Positions 28,082 to 36,013 of a stretch of 64,000 nucleotides of DNA are shown piece after piece. Positions within the stretch are counted from its first letter, which is position 1. The number at the start of each line of letters is the position of its first letter. Source of the DNA: Natronosalvus amylolyticus (GTDB lineage: Archaea; Halobacteriota; Halobacteria; Halobacteriales; Natrialbaceae); the NCBI RefSeq assembly GCF_024298845.1, contig NZ_CP101156.1:186001-250000 (forward strand), given 5' to 3'. The position numbers and the translations under genes were made by a program. The notes under the pieces were generated by a model, which did no database searches, had not been told where the DNA came from, and saw nothing but the letters and a program-made list of their open reading frames with translations.

Positions 28082-29263
28082 ATGGAATCGTCTGGCCCTG
28101 AACAGTTCACCGACCTCGAGGGGGATGCGTTCGACGACTCGAAGGTTCGGTGGCGACTGTTCGTGAGACCGCTCGGCATCCTGCTGGCCTATGGAGCCTT
28201 GTTCGCCGGGGTCGTCTACGCGTATCGAACCGAGGGCGGGGATGCCGTATTGATCGGTGGACGCGAAATCGGCACCCTCGACTGGGTGAGCCTGTTTGCG
28301 CTGCTGGCCATCGCACTCGTCGTCGTTTCGGCCGTCCTCAAGCGTCCGGGTCGGTCCGTCGAATTCGTTCGAACCTTCGCTCGAGACAGACTCGCCGCGC
28401 TTGGGGCTCTGGGGACGGTCGTGTTGGTACTGGTCGCGCTCGGCGGTCCGCTCGTGTATCCGCGGCCGGAAGTCGATCCGGTCGTGAGCTATCAGCCACC
28501 GGTTGGAGCGACTGTGGATGATTTCATCCCCGTCAACTGCGTCGGATCGACGAGGGACGGCGTCTGCCGGGGGACCTGGGAGCATCCACTCGGCACGGAC
28601 AACGGCGGTAAGGATCTGGTCCACGTCGTGGTGTACGGCCTGCGAACGAGTTTGCAAATCGGCGTTTCGGCGGCGGTCATCGCGGGCGGAATCGGGACGA
28701 CGGTTGGACTCGTTGCGGGCACATTCGGTGGCCGGGTCGACCGGGTCTTGATGCGCTACGTCGATATCCAGAGTGCGATCCCCGCGTTTTTCGTCTACGT
28801 ACTGGTCGTCGCCATCCTGTCAGCGGATTTCGTCTTGATGGCGATCATATTCGGACTGTTGAGCTGGGGTGGGCTCGCGCGACTCGTCAGAAGCGAGGTT
28901 CACCGAATCAATACGACTCTGTACGTTCGTGCAGCCACCGCCTCGGGGGCGACGACGTACTACAATCTTCGGTATCACGTCCTGCCGAACATCGCCGGAG
29001 CCGTCATCGTCCCGCTCTCGGCGCTCGTGCCGACGTTTATTCTCTACGCGGCTGCTCTGTCGTTTCTTGGATTCGGGGAATCCGATCCACGAATCGTTTC
29101 GCTCGGGAACACGATTGCAGACGGCCTCAGTCACTCGTTCGCAAACTGGTGGGACGTCTGGTGGTATCCGGTCGTCCCCGCCGTAGCACTCACTGTCCTC
29201 GTCCTTTCGATGCTGCTCGTCGGCGACCGGTTGAGCCAGCTGTCAGATCCGCGAGAGCAGTGA
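28082..29263 (+). CDS. DppC/OppC-like peptide ABC permease (orphan)
   Basis: A 393-aa permease of an oligopeptide/nickel-type ABC importer. There are two N-terminal hydrophobic helices not usual in bacterial DppC, then the BPD_transp_1 core with five helices and the EAA-loop region (VRAATASGATTYYNLRYHVLPN). The external loop after the first core helix has two Cys (VNCVG...VCRGTWEHPLGT), also present in the DppC encoded at 54661. The start is the ATG at 28082, after a TATA-like AAGTATTTCC. It is convergent with the matching DppB-like gene (gap 11 bp). No ATPase or binding protein is adjacent. Confidence 0.88.
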   Translation: MESSGPEQFTDLEGDAFDDSKVRWRLFVRPLGILLAYGALFAGVVYAYRTEGGDAVLIGGREIGTLDWVSLFALLAIALVVVSAVLKRPGRSVEFVRTFARDRLAALGALGTVVLVLVALGGPLVYPRPEVDPVVSYQPPVGATVDDFIPVNCVGSTRDGVCRGTWEHPLGTDNGGKDLVHVVVYGLRTSLQIGVSAAVIAGGIGTTVGLVAGTFGGRVDRVLMRYVDIQSAIPAFFVYVLVVAILSADFVLMAIIFGLLSWGGLARLVRSEVHRINTTLYVRAATASGATTYYNLRYHVLPNIAGAVIVPLSALVPTFILYAAALSFLGFGESDPRIVSLGNTIADGLSHSFANWWDVWWYPVVPAVALTVLVLSMLLVGDRLSQLSDPREQ

Positions 29264-29274
29264 ACGAAACGGAG

Positions 29275-30255
29275 CTATCGGTCTGCCCGCGGGTCCAGTA
29301 CGACGGTCGCAAGATCCTGGACGACGTTTGCGAGGACGGCTGCCGTCGCAAACACCGCCGTCAGGATCATGACGAGTTCGAGTTCGCGCTCGAGCACGGC
29401 CTCGTAGGCGAGCAAGCCGATACCAGGTACCGAAAACACCACCTCGAGGACGAAAATTGCCACCAGAATAACGGCCAGCAACTCGGTCACGAACAGCGTG
29501 ACGAGGGGAACGGCAGCGACCCGAAAGACGTGTCTGGCAACCCGCACCGGCCCGGCCCCCTTCGAGCGAACCAGCGTCACGTACCGTTCGTTCAGTACAG
29601 CTCGCGTTTCGTTTCGGCTGTAGCGATAGTGGCCGGCCAGCACGTGTGTCGACAGAACGAACGCGGGTAACGAGAGCCAGAGAGTGTGCTCGAGGAGACC
29701 ACTCGCTGTGGCGTACGACTCCGGAAACCACGACGGATTCAGATCGCGGAGCGTGTAAAAGATGACCGCTGCGAGGAAGAAATTCGGCAGACTGAACAGG
29801 AGATACGTGGCTCCCGAACTCAACCGCTCGACCAACGACCGCGCGGTCTGTGCCGTGTAGTATCCGAGGCCAGCCGCGAGCCCGAAGGCGAACAAGGTCG
29901 ACGGTACCACGTACGCCAGCGTTACCGGAATCGCTTCGGCGACGGCGGAAGCGTTGGCTGCGCTCGCGGCACCGTTTTCGCCGCCGTTTACCCAGGCAGC
30001 TGCGGTCATCGACTCGCCCCACTCGAGGGAGAACACCGAAACGACCCACTCGACGTATTGCTCGGAGAGCGGTGGTGGGTCATCGAATTCGACTTCATCA
30101 CCCGACATCGCGGCCGCCCATAACATTGGGGCGTCCGTATCGTCCGGCGCAATGACGAACAGGGCGAACAGCCCCGAAACGATGGAAAAGACAACCACGA
30201 CGGCCCACAGTAGTCGCCACAGGACGTACAGGCCGAAACGGCGAATCGTGGTCAC
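29275..30255 (-). CDS. DppB/OppB-like peptide ABC permease (orphan)
   Basis: A 326-aa permease, the other half of the membrane channel. The N-terminal helix (RRFGLYVLWRLLWAVVVVFS) is typical of DppB, followed by a ~90-residue external region and the BPD_transp_1 core with the EAA-loop (YVTLVRSKGAGPVRVARHVF) and the C-terminal LATVVLDPRADR, a family hallmark (xDPRxR). The start is GTG at 30253-30255; the frame extends further but the conserved N-terminus begins here. The convergent arrangement with the DppC-like gene is unusual, because these two are normally consecutive in one operon. Confidence 0.87.
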   Translation of the reverse strand: MTTIRRFGLYVLWRLLWAVVVVFSIVSGLFALFVIAPDDTDAPMLWAAAMSGDEVEFDDPPPLSEQYVEWVVSVFSLEWGESMTAAAWVNGGENGAASAANASAVAEAIPVTLAYVVPSTLFAFGLAAGLGYYTAQTARSLVERLSSGATYLLFSLPNFFLAAVIFYTLRDLNPSWFPESYATASGLLEHTLWLSLPAFVLSTHVLAGHYRYSRNETRAVLNERYVTLVRSKGAGPVRVARHVFRVAAVPLVTLFVTELLAVILVAIFVLEVVFSVPGIGLLAYEAVLERELELVMILTAVFATAAVLANVVQDLATVVLDPRADR

Positions 30256-30369
30256 TCGAGACACAGAGCCGGATTTCGAGTGACGAATAATAGTTGTTGG
30301 TGCTGTGACGGTACGACAAATCGTTCCTGATACGTTCACACCTGCACGATCACATGAAGCTCCGGTCGA

Positions 30370-30921
30370 CTACATGAAGCCCCGGTCGACTTCGTCGGCG
30401 TCGATGAGGTCCTCGAGTTCGGCCTCGAGTAATTCCTCTGCCTCCTCGAACGTATCCGAGAGGCCCTCGAGTTCGTCGGGTCGATCGTACTGGTCGTAGG
30501 CCATCGGTCCGAACGCCGGACTCTCGACGGCATCCATCACGTCGTCGAAGAAGTCCTCAGGTCGCGTCGGGGCGTCCGCATGCGTCTGGACCACCGTCTC
30601 GAGGCGCTTGGCGAGGGACTGGGCGTGGTCTTCGTCTTCCGGCGGCGACCGAACGGCGAACCGGCTGGGAGTGTTCTCTTCCGGGAGATACGACCCGATT
30701 TCGTCGTCGACCTTGCGGGCGACGCGACCGCCGACACCGCGCAGGTCGTATGGATTTTTCGCGTACGTTTTCAGGACGAAGACGCCGGCTCTTGGATGGG
30801 CGAGGTACATATCCTCGCCGACCCCACTCGAGCGGTCGCCGGCGACGGCGCGCCAGCCCTTCGGGTCGACGTCGCGTTCGACAACGTCCTCGAGCACGTC
30901 CTGCCACTCACGAATCCGCAT
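30370..30921 (-). CDS. Conserved haloarchaeal hypothetical protein
   Basis: A 183-aa soluble, acidic protein with no signal peptide or membrane helix. I do not recognise its family. The N-terminal ~70 residues look like a compact domain (MRIREWQDVLEDVVERDVDP, then MYLAHPRAGVFVLKTYAKNP), and the last ~60 are Glu/Asp-rich and probably helical (SDTFEEAEELLEAELEDLI). Codon use and acidity match its neighbours and no frame problem is seen. The ATG start at 30919-30921 precedes the conserved-looking part. Confidence 0.7.
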   Translation of the reverse strand: MRIREWQDVLEDVVERDVDPKGWRAVAGDRSSGVGEDMYLAHPRAGVFVLKTYAKNPYDLRGVGGRVARKVDDEIGSYLPEENTPSRFAVRSPPEDEDHAQSLAKRLETVVQTHADAPTRPEDFFDDVMDAVESPAFGPMAYDQYDRPDELEGLSDTFEEAEELLEAELEDLIDADEVDRGFM

Positions 30922-30980
30922 ACTCGAGGGATACGGCCGGGAGGGAAAATACGTATCGGTCGCAGTGGATTACAGAATCA

Positions 30981-31352
30981 AGGGGAAAGCCCACGACTTT
31001 AGTCGTGGGATGAATCCGACGAGTCCTCGGTAAAATCGGAACGATTAGCTTGACTGGGGTCGAATGTTAGCATAACTCGCTCGGGAAAATTGGAGTTGGA
31101 TTGGGGTCTCCACCAACAAAAAGCAACCCTACCCAAGTGAGGCTCGAACGCGAGTTCGAGTCGGGTTGATGGCACGGCCTGTAGGGTGCCAGCAGGGTAG
31201 TCCAAACGGACTGGCGTCACCACACGCCCACCACTCGACGCACCACCTACAAACCGAGACCGACCAACCGAGGTCGGGAAATTGCCTCCGTTGGCGTCGG
31301 AACGCCCGACCCCAAGCGCGAGGAAACCCACGACTTCAGTCGTGCGGAGGAT
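30981..31352. mobile_element. Decayed IS200/IS605-type (TnpB) element
   Basis: About 370 bp bounded by two hairpins of the kind found at IS605-family ends: CCCACGACTTTAGTCGTGGG (30990-31009, perfect) and CCCACGACTTCAGTCGTGCGG (31327-31347, one mismatch). There is no transposase or intact tnpB. The plus-strand reading before the right hairpin (PKREETHDFSRAEDV) looks like the tail of a haloarchaeal TnpB. It may be a non-autonomous derivative or a relic, and it abuts the tyrS stop codon at 31354. Confidence 0.6.
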
Positions 31353-31353
31353 G

Positions 31354-32337
31354 TCAATCGTCGCGAATCTCTCGAAGTTTCTCGCGGCCGGGCGCGATCA
31401 GTTCGTCGAGGTAACTCGCGAGCGTCCCTTTCGCGTCTGCGGGATGCAACTCGCCGGACTCGAGGTCCGCCGCCAGCGCCTCGTAGCCGTCGTACTCGAG
31501 GTCGCCGCCGTACTTGTCCGGACGCTCGACCAGCACGGTCTCGAAGCGGGGGAACACGTGGTACTCGAACAGTTCGAGGACGGGGTTCTCGAGGTCACCC
31601 TCAGGGTCTCGAGTCGGGGGACAGAACGCCGAGTTGACCTTCTCCTCGAGGTCGGCCGTCGAGTCTTCCATCGAAATCGTGACGCCGGTACTCGAGGACA
31701 TCTTGCCCTCGCCCGTCGTGAGGTCGGCCACGATCGGGGTGTGCAGACACGGTCGGGCGTCGTAGCCCAGTTTCGGGAGCTCTTCGCGCATGAGCATGTG
31801 GACTTTTCGCTGGTCCATCCCACCCACGGCGAGGTCGAGGTCGAGGTATTCGATGTCCAGTGCCTGCATCAGCGGGTAGACCACGTGGCTCACTTTTGCC
31901 GTCTCATCGCCCTGGAGTTCGGCCATCGCGCGCTGTGCGCGGTTGAGCGTCGTCGACAACTCGAGTTCGTGGACGTCGAGCACGTAGTCCTCCTCGAGTT
32001 GGTAACTCGAGCCGTAGACGAACTCCGTCTGGGATTCCTCGAGGCCGTAGGCCAGAAACTGAGCGCGCATCTGTTCAGCCGTCTCGCGAATTTCCTCGAA
32101 GGTCCCCTTTCCGTTCAGGTAGGCGTGAACGTCGGCGAGCAGGATGACGACCTCCATACCCGCGTTCTGGAGGTCGATGAGTTTGTTCGCCGTGAGGAGA
32201 TGCCCGAGATGCAACACGCCCGAGGGCTCGTAGCCGACGTAGACGCGCTTGCCATCCGGGTCGCTGGCTAGCTCGCGCACCTCCTCGTCGGTGACGACCT
32301 CGTCGACGTTCCGCGTCAGCAAGTCGTAGGTGTCCAT
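31354..32337 (-). CDS. tyrS: Tyrosyl-tRNA synthetase (archaeal type)
   Basis: A 327-aa class Ic synthetase of the archaeal/eukaryotic type, without the bacterial S4 tail. The HIGH motif appears as HLGHLL (after YVGYEPSGVL) and the KMSKS loop as KMSSSTG. Tyrosine-site features include the YPLMQALDIEYLDLDLAVGG region, with GGMDQRK. The length is normal. The start is the ATG at 32335-32337. The stop codon lies directly next to the end of the decayed IS605-type element, which has not disturbed the reading frame. Confidence 0.96.
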   Translation of the reverse strand: MDTYDLLTRNVDEVVTDEEVRELASDPDGKRVYVGYEPSGVLHLGHLLTANKLIDLQNAGMEVVILLADVHAYLNGKGTFEEIRETAEQMRAQFLAYGLEESQTEFVYGSSYQLEEDYVLDVHELELSTTLNRAQRAMAELQGDETAKVSHVVYPLMQALDIEYLDLDLAVGGMDQRKVHMLMREELPKLGYDARPCLHTPIVADLTTGEGKMSSSTGVTISMEDSTADLEEKVNSAFCPPTRDPEGDLENPVLELFEYHVFPRFETVLVERPDKYGGDLEYDGYEALAADLESGELHPADAKGTLASYLDELIAPGREKLREIRDD

Positions 32338-32357
32338 ACCAGAGGGTACCGGAGCAG

Positions 32358-32367
32358 GGATTTATGC
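32358..32367 (-). promoter_or_regulatory. TATA-like box of tyrS
   Basis: GCATAAATCC on the minus strand lies 20 nt before the tyrS ATG, consistent with a leaderless transcript. Confidence 0.5.
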
Positions 32368-32534
32368 GTTTTTGAACGATGTCACCGAGACTGTGGGTGG
32401 GTGACACGGCTCGAGAACGGGCTGACTACTTACTACTAATATAAAAGTAATTAAATATTGAGACTATATCACATGCTATTAGACCTGAAGCTATGTGACG
32501 ATCGCTTCACTCGAGCAGCGATATGTAGATATCC

Positions 32535-32760
32535 TCAGAACGGCTTTAGAACCGATTCAGCGCGGTCTCGAGCAGTTCCCGCGAGATACCCAGTCGCGGC
32601 ACCGACGCCGGCACCGACTGCTCCCGGCACGGGACCGCCGACGCCACCGATACTGCCGCCAATCTCGGCTCCTTTCGCAGCCCCTCTCGAGGCGTGTTTC
32701 GATCGTGAACAGGGTGGTTGCAAGGAGACCATACCGTACCATGTCGATCTCCCGACTCAT
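32535..32760 (-). pseudogene. Possible frameshifted small Gly-zipper protein
   Basis: Two overlapping frames make sense only when joined. The first (from the ATG at 32758-32760) gives MSREIDMVRYGLLATTLFTI and then turns into Arg-rich nonsense. The second gives GAAKGAEIGGSIGGVGG and GAVGAGVGAATGYLAGT, a GxxxG-rich hydrophobic stretch. A single-base shift near 32685 would yield one ~70-aa membrane-active small protein. It could also be two chance frames. The upstream ~80 bp (32430-32480) are AT-rich. Confidence 0.35.
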
Positions 32761-32839
32761 ATACCCTCGGCTCGTACAGACGATGCTTCCCCACTTCGAT
32801 CGTCCCTTCGAGTTACCCCCTTTAACCAGCAGGATCCGA

Positions 32840-32977
32840 TCAGGCGCCGGTAACCAACCTGAGGCCGAGGCCGATTACGACCACGACGATCCCCAGGGGA
32901 ATCGATGCGACCGGCGGTACGGGAACGAACAGGAGCGCGATACCGATCAGTATCACGATCGTCGAGAGACGAGCCAT
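32840..32977 (-). CDS. 45-aa small membrane protein
   Basis: This short frame starts at the ATG 32975-32977 and encodes MARLSTIVILIGIALLFVPV, a Pro-Pro turn, then a second hydrophobic helix (IPLGIVVVVIGLGLRLV). It is thus a two-helix hairpin of 45 aa. Helix-turn-helix hydrophobicity without any charged residue in the core argues against a chance frame in this GC-rich DNA. It lies between the possible broken gene and the YeeE pair, on the same strand. Function unknown. Confidence 0.55.
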   Translation of the reverse strand: MARLSTIVILIGIALLFVPVPPVASIPLGIVVVVIGLGLRLVTGA

Positions 32978-33079
32978 GCCCCGAGCGTCGACGGCCGCCG
33001 GTGTAATCGTTGGCCCGGCATTGCCAATCTCGATTCGGTGGAGACGGTTATCTCACGGTCCGGTAACGGTTTTCCGGCG

Positions 33080-33562
33080 TCAGTCGGCTTTCGTCGTGCC
33101 CACGCTCGAGGTGGTGGGCGTCGAGCGCCAGTAACCCTGGACGTACGCGCCGACGAACATGCCGACGATACCCCAGAGGATGGCGTAGTTGCCGATGCCG
33201 AGACTGGCGTAGGCGGCACCCGGACAGATGCCCGACAGGCCCCAGCCGACGCCGAAGATGCCGCCGCCGACAACCACGTTCCGGTCCAGTTCCTTGAGCC
33301 GTCGTTCGTACGGCTTCCCGGTAAGGGGCGCACTCCCCAGGACTCGAGGCGCGCCGAAAAAGACGATCCCGGTGACGATGGCTGCACCGAACATCACGAA
33401 CAGGAGACCGAAGTCGGCAAACTGCAAAAACGAGAGGACGACCTCTGGCTGGGCCATGTTACTCACGGCGAGGCCGACGCCGAACAACAGGCCACCGACG
33501 AACACCAGCGCCAAGAACAGCGGGTGCTGTTCGTGTTCCTGCCTGACGCCGTCGGTGCTCAT
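33080..33562 (-). CDS. YeeE/YedE-type transporter, C-terminal half (DUF6691)
   Basis: A 160-aa membrane protein with four or more hydrophobic helices, matching the second half of bacterial YeeE/YedE (TsuA-like) thiosulfate or sulfur-compound transporters. The signature GWGLSGICPGAAYASLG carries the conserved Cys. The start (33560-33562) overlaps the stop of the upstream half by 4 bp (ATGA), so the two are translationally coupled and probably form one transporter. The N-terminal part (EHEQHPLFLALVFVGGLLFG) begins a helix after a short polar leader. Confidence 0.85.
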   Translation of the reverse strand: MSTDGVRQEHEQHPLFLALVFVGGLLFGVGLAVSNMAQPEVVLSFLQFADFGLLFVMFGAAIVTGIVFFGAPRVLGSAPLTGKPYERRLKELDRNVVVGGGIFGVGWGLSGICPGAAYASLGIGNYAILWGIVGMFVGAYVQGYWRSTPTTSSVGTTKAD

Positions 33563-34062
33563 GGGGTCACCCCCGCGGCCATGACGAGGTGTGCGGTGAC
33601 GATAGCGACCAGCAGGAACGAGATGACGCCGATGAAGGAGGTCCCCGAGACCGAGCCGACCCCACAGACGCCGTGTCCGGAGGTACAGCCTTTCCCGAGA
33701 CGGGTCCCGATACCGACGAGAATCCCGCCGAGGAGTAGTCGCCACCAGGCGACTTCGGTGACCCAGATACCGTCGCCAGTCGCGAGTTGGTACCCAGCGG
33801 CACCGGCGACGATACCGACCGTAAAGACGACCCGCCAGTCTCGAGAGGCCCGATACCGGTCGAACCGGGACAGCTTCGAGCCGTAGGAGAGCGTCGACTC
33901 GAGGAAGGTACTGGCTCCGGCGGCGATACCCGTGCCGAGATAGATGACGGTCACGCCGAGCCCGACGAGCAATCCGCCAACGGCGTAGTGGGCGATGCCC
34001 TCGGGGAACGGTTCGGCCGGAACGACATCGGCGAGCAATGCGAGTGTCTCGAGTGGAAGCAT
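33559..34062 (-). CDS. YeeE/YedE-type transporter, N-terminal half
   Basis: A 167-aa membrane protein corresponding to the first half of YeeE/YedE. The hallmark GKGCTSGHGVCGVGSVS contains the conserved Cys pair that relays sulfur compounds through the membrane in TsuA. The split into two cistrons is common in haloarchaea and some bacteria. Substrate (thiosulfate or another sulfur species) is inferred from the family. No sulfurtransferase or TusA gene is adjacent. The start is the ATG at 34060-34062. Confidence 0.87.
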   Translation of the reverse strand: MLPLETLALLADVVPAEPFPEGIAHYAVGGLLVGLGVTVIYLGTGIAAGASTFLESTLSYGSKLSRFDRYRASRDWRVVFTVGIVAGAAGYQLATGDGIWVTEVAWWRLLLGGILVGIGTRLGKGCTSGHGVCGVGSVSGTSFIGVISFLLVAIVTAHLVMAAGVTP

Positions 34063-34178
34063 ACCCTGAAGTCGGCTCGACTGGCTATTAACCCTTCATC
34101 ACCGGGGAAACTTGTTCGTATCTGTGACACGCTCGAGAATGGACGACGAATGTTGCTTCTCACTCGGTTGTGATCCCG

Positions 34179-34976
34179 TCAATCGGCGGCAGTCGACCCC
34201 GACAGCGTCTCGAGTTTCCGGGCGGTGTAGCCGAAGACGTTCCGATAGCCATAGGGCGACATCAAGACGGGATAAAAAGGCTCGGAGGCGACCTGTTTTT
34301 CGCCGTCTGCGGCCGCGAAGGGGCTGCCAGCTTCCACGCGCTGGAAGTTCTCGACGAACACCTCGTAGGTGTCTGCTGCGGTTTTATCGATGCGGTCGAC
34401 CAGTTCGAACACCGGAACGTCCCGACGGACGGTATCACCCGGCAAGACGTCGACGGCGGTCAGGAACGCGCGAGTGAGTTGGTGTGCGTTTTCGACGGCT
34501 GCGTCACTCCCCTGGAGGCCGCACTCGATCTCGATGGTATCCACCTCGCTAAACAGTCGGCCATCCGCATACGGGCCTGTTTCGACGATGGCGCTGATCG
34601 GTAACTGGGGACAGATATCTCTGGCACGCTCGCCGAGGGCTTCGACGATGGCGAACGGCTCAGCGTGACTCTGCGTCGAGTGCATCGAAAAGGTTAGACA
34701 GTGCTCGAGTTCGTCTGCCAGTTTCGCTGCCAATTGCCCCTCGTGAGTCGTCGCTTCGGTGTGGCCCGGAAACGCGCGGTTGAGGTCTTCGTCGACGTAA
34801 CGGACCCCTCGCTCGAGAGCCAACTCGTTCGCGATTACGAGTTTGACCGGCCGTTTGACGGACGGGTCGGTCTCGAGCAGTCGTTCGACGGCCCGGACGC
34901 CACAGGGTTCGTCACCGTGGATACCGGCGACGACGGCGATTTCGGGCGTCCCCGACCCGAGCTGTGCAACTCTCAT
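34179..34976 (-). CDS. Succinylglutamate desuccinylase/aspartoacylase-family protein
   Basis: A 265-aa zinc-dependent amidohydrolase of the M14-like AstE/AspA family. Zinc ligands are visible in AGIHGDEPCG (His and Glu) and in MHSTQSHAEP (second His); the DEDLNRAFPG segment with its Arg is typical of the substrate pocket. It should cleave an N-acyl amino acid; the substrate is unknown. The start is the ATG at 34974-34976, directly before the conserved core. The gene is divergent from the MGMT-like gene at 35069. Confidence 0.86.
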   Translation of the reverse strand: MRVAQLGSGTPEIAVVAGIHGDEPCGVRAVERLLETDPSVKRPVKLVIANELALERGVRYVDEDLNRAFPGHTEATTHEGQLAAKLADELEHCLTFSMHSTQSHAEPFAIVEALGERARDICPQLPISAIVETGPYADGRLFSEVDTIEIECGLQGSDAAVENAHQLTRAFLTAVDVLPGDTVRRDVPVFELVDRIDKTAADTYEVFVENFQRVEAGSPFAAADGEKQVASEPFYPVLMSPYGYRNVFGYTARKLETLSGSTAAD

Positions 34977-35068
34977 TGTTGACCGTACGTACGTCAGGCT
35001 CAAAGGAGATTCGGTATCTTCCGATCGACAGCCAAATCTTCAAGAGTGCCCCGTTCGTCCAGACCACT

Positions 35069-35554
35069 ATGGACGAGTCCGCCGATGCGGGTATCTACGC
35101 ACGTCACTCGCCGTATCTCGAGCGGTACGTACAGATCGGTGTCGCTGGCGATCGCGTACTGTCTATTTCGTTTCCCGACCAACCCGACGAGAACGCCGTC
35201 GAAGGGGACGAGGCGAACGAGCATCCACTGCTGGACCAGCTATTCGAGTACCTGGATGGCGTCAACGAAGTGGGTTTCGATGACGTCCAGATCGCACTCA
35301 CCGTCCCGACCGATCAGCGGGACATTCTCGAGACGCTTCGCACGATACCCTACGGCGAAAGCGTCGATGTGGAAGCGATCGCTCGAATGACGCCAGACCT
35401 GAATCCCGAGGACGACGATGACCTGATCACCGTCCGGACGGCACTCGATAAGAATCCGATTCCGATCGTGCTCCCGGATCATCGGGTTCGAAACGGACCG
35501 AGTGCGGCACCGCCAGGTGTCGAACAAAAACTTCGCTCGCTCGAGGGGCTCTGA
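35069..35554 (+). CDS. MGMT-fold protein with Asp in place of the catalytic Cys
   Basis: A 161-aa protein whose C-terminal ~75 residues match the DNA-binding domain of O6-alkylguanine-DNA alkyltransferases: IPYGESVDVEAIARM, then TVRTALDKNPIPIVLPDHRV, where the family has PCHRV. The Cys that accepts the alkyl group is therefore Asp137, while the flanking His and Arg, the Arg at 123 (position of the base-flipping Arg finger) and the NPxPI segment are kept. The N-terminal half is shorter and acidic. Catalysis by alkyl transfer should be impossible; an alkyltransferase-like (ATL) damage-recognition role is a candidate. The start is the ATG at 35069. Confidence 0.82.
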   Translation: MDESADAGIYARHSPYLERYVQIGVAGDRVLSISFPDQPDENAVEGDEANEHPLLDQLFEYLDGVNEVGFDDVQIALTVPTDQRDILETLRTIPYGESVDVEAIARMTPDLNPEDDDDLITVRTALDKNPIPIVLPDHRVRNGPSAAPPGVEQKLRSLEGL

Positions 35555-35603
35555 GCACTCTCTGTATTCTTGTAACGCGGCGTGCAGTGACGACCAGCTG
35601 GCA

Positions 35604-35951
35604 TCAGGTTTCGAGCCAGACCGCGAGGATGTAGAGTCCGATGCCGACGAAGACGGCCATCGAGGCTACGGCGTGTAACAGCAACTCTCCCGTGAAGACG
35701 GCAATCAACTGCGCGATGCCGCCGACGAGAAGACACAGCCCACCAGCGCTAAGCGGCGAGAGGCGGTCGGTCGCTCGCGTAAACAGCAACACCCCGACGG
35801 TGATTGCGACGAACGCGAAGACGATATCTGCGGCGAACCCGGCGAGGGGCTCGTTCGCGATTTCGGCGTAGACGATCAGCGTAAAGTAAAGCAGGATACC
35901 GAATACAATCGACCGCTGGACCGACTCCGGAACCGACTCGAGTGAGTGCAT
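35604..35951 (-). CDS. Small four-helix membrane protein
   Basis: A 115-aa hydrophobic protein with four predicted helices and almost no soluble part, beginning MHSLESVPESVQRSIVFGIL. I recognise no family and no catalytic motif. The start is the ATG at 35949-35951; the frame stays open upstream but that part overlaps the end region of the CPBP protease gene and is not hydrophobic. It lies 62 bp downstream of the CPBP gene on the same strand, so it may be co-transcribed with it. Confidence 0.7.
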   Translation of the reverse strand: MHSLESVPESVQRSIVFGILLYFTLIVYAEIANEPLAGFAADIVFAFVAITVGVLLFTRATDRLSPLSAGGLCLLVGGIAQLIAVFTGELLLHAVASMAVFVGIGLYILAVWLET

Positions 35952-36013
35952 ACGTGAGCACAGACGCTCGTCTGGCTTAGCTTTCGGTGATTCGCTGCGG
36001 GGGACGTCGGCGT

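Noticed and set aside
32495-33886. 463-codon plus-strand frame opposite the YeeE genes
   Set aside because: It is Arg-rich and without recognisable features; the minus-strand membrane proteins with Cys motifs are real.
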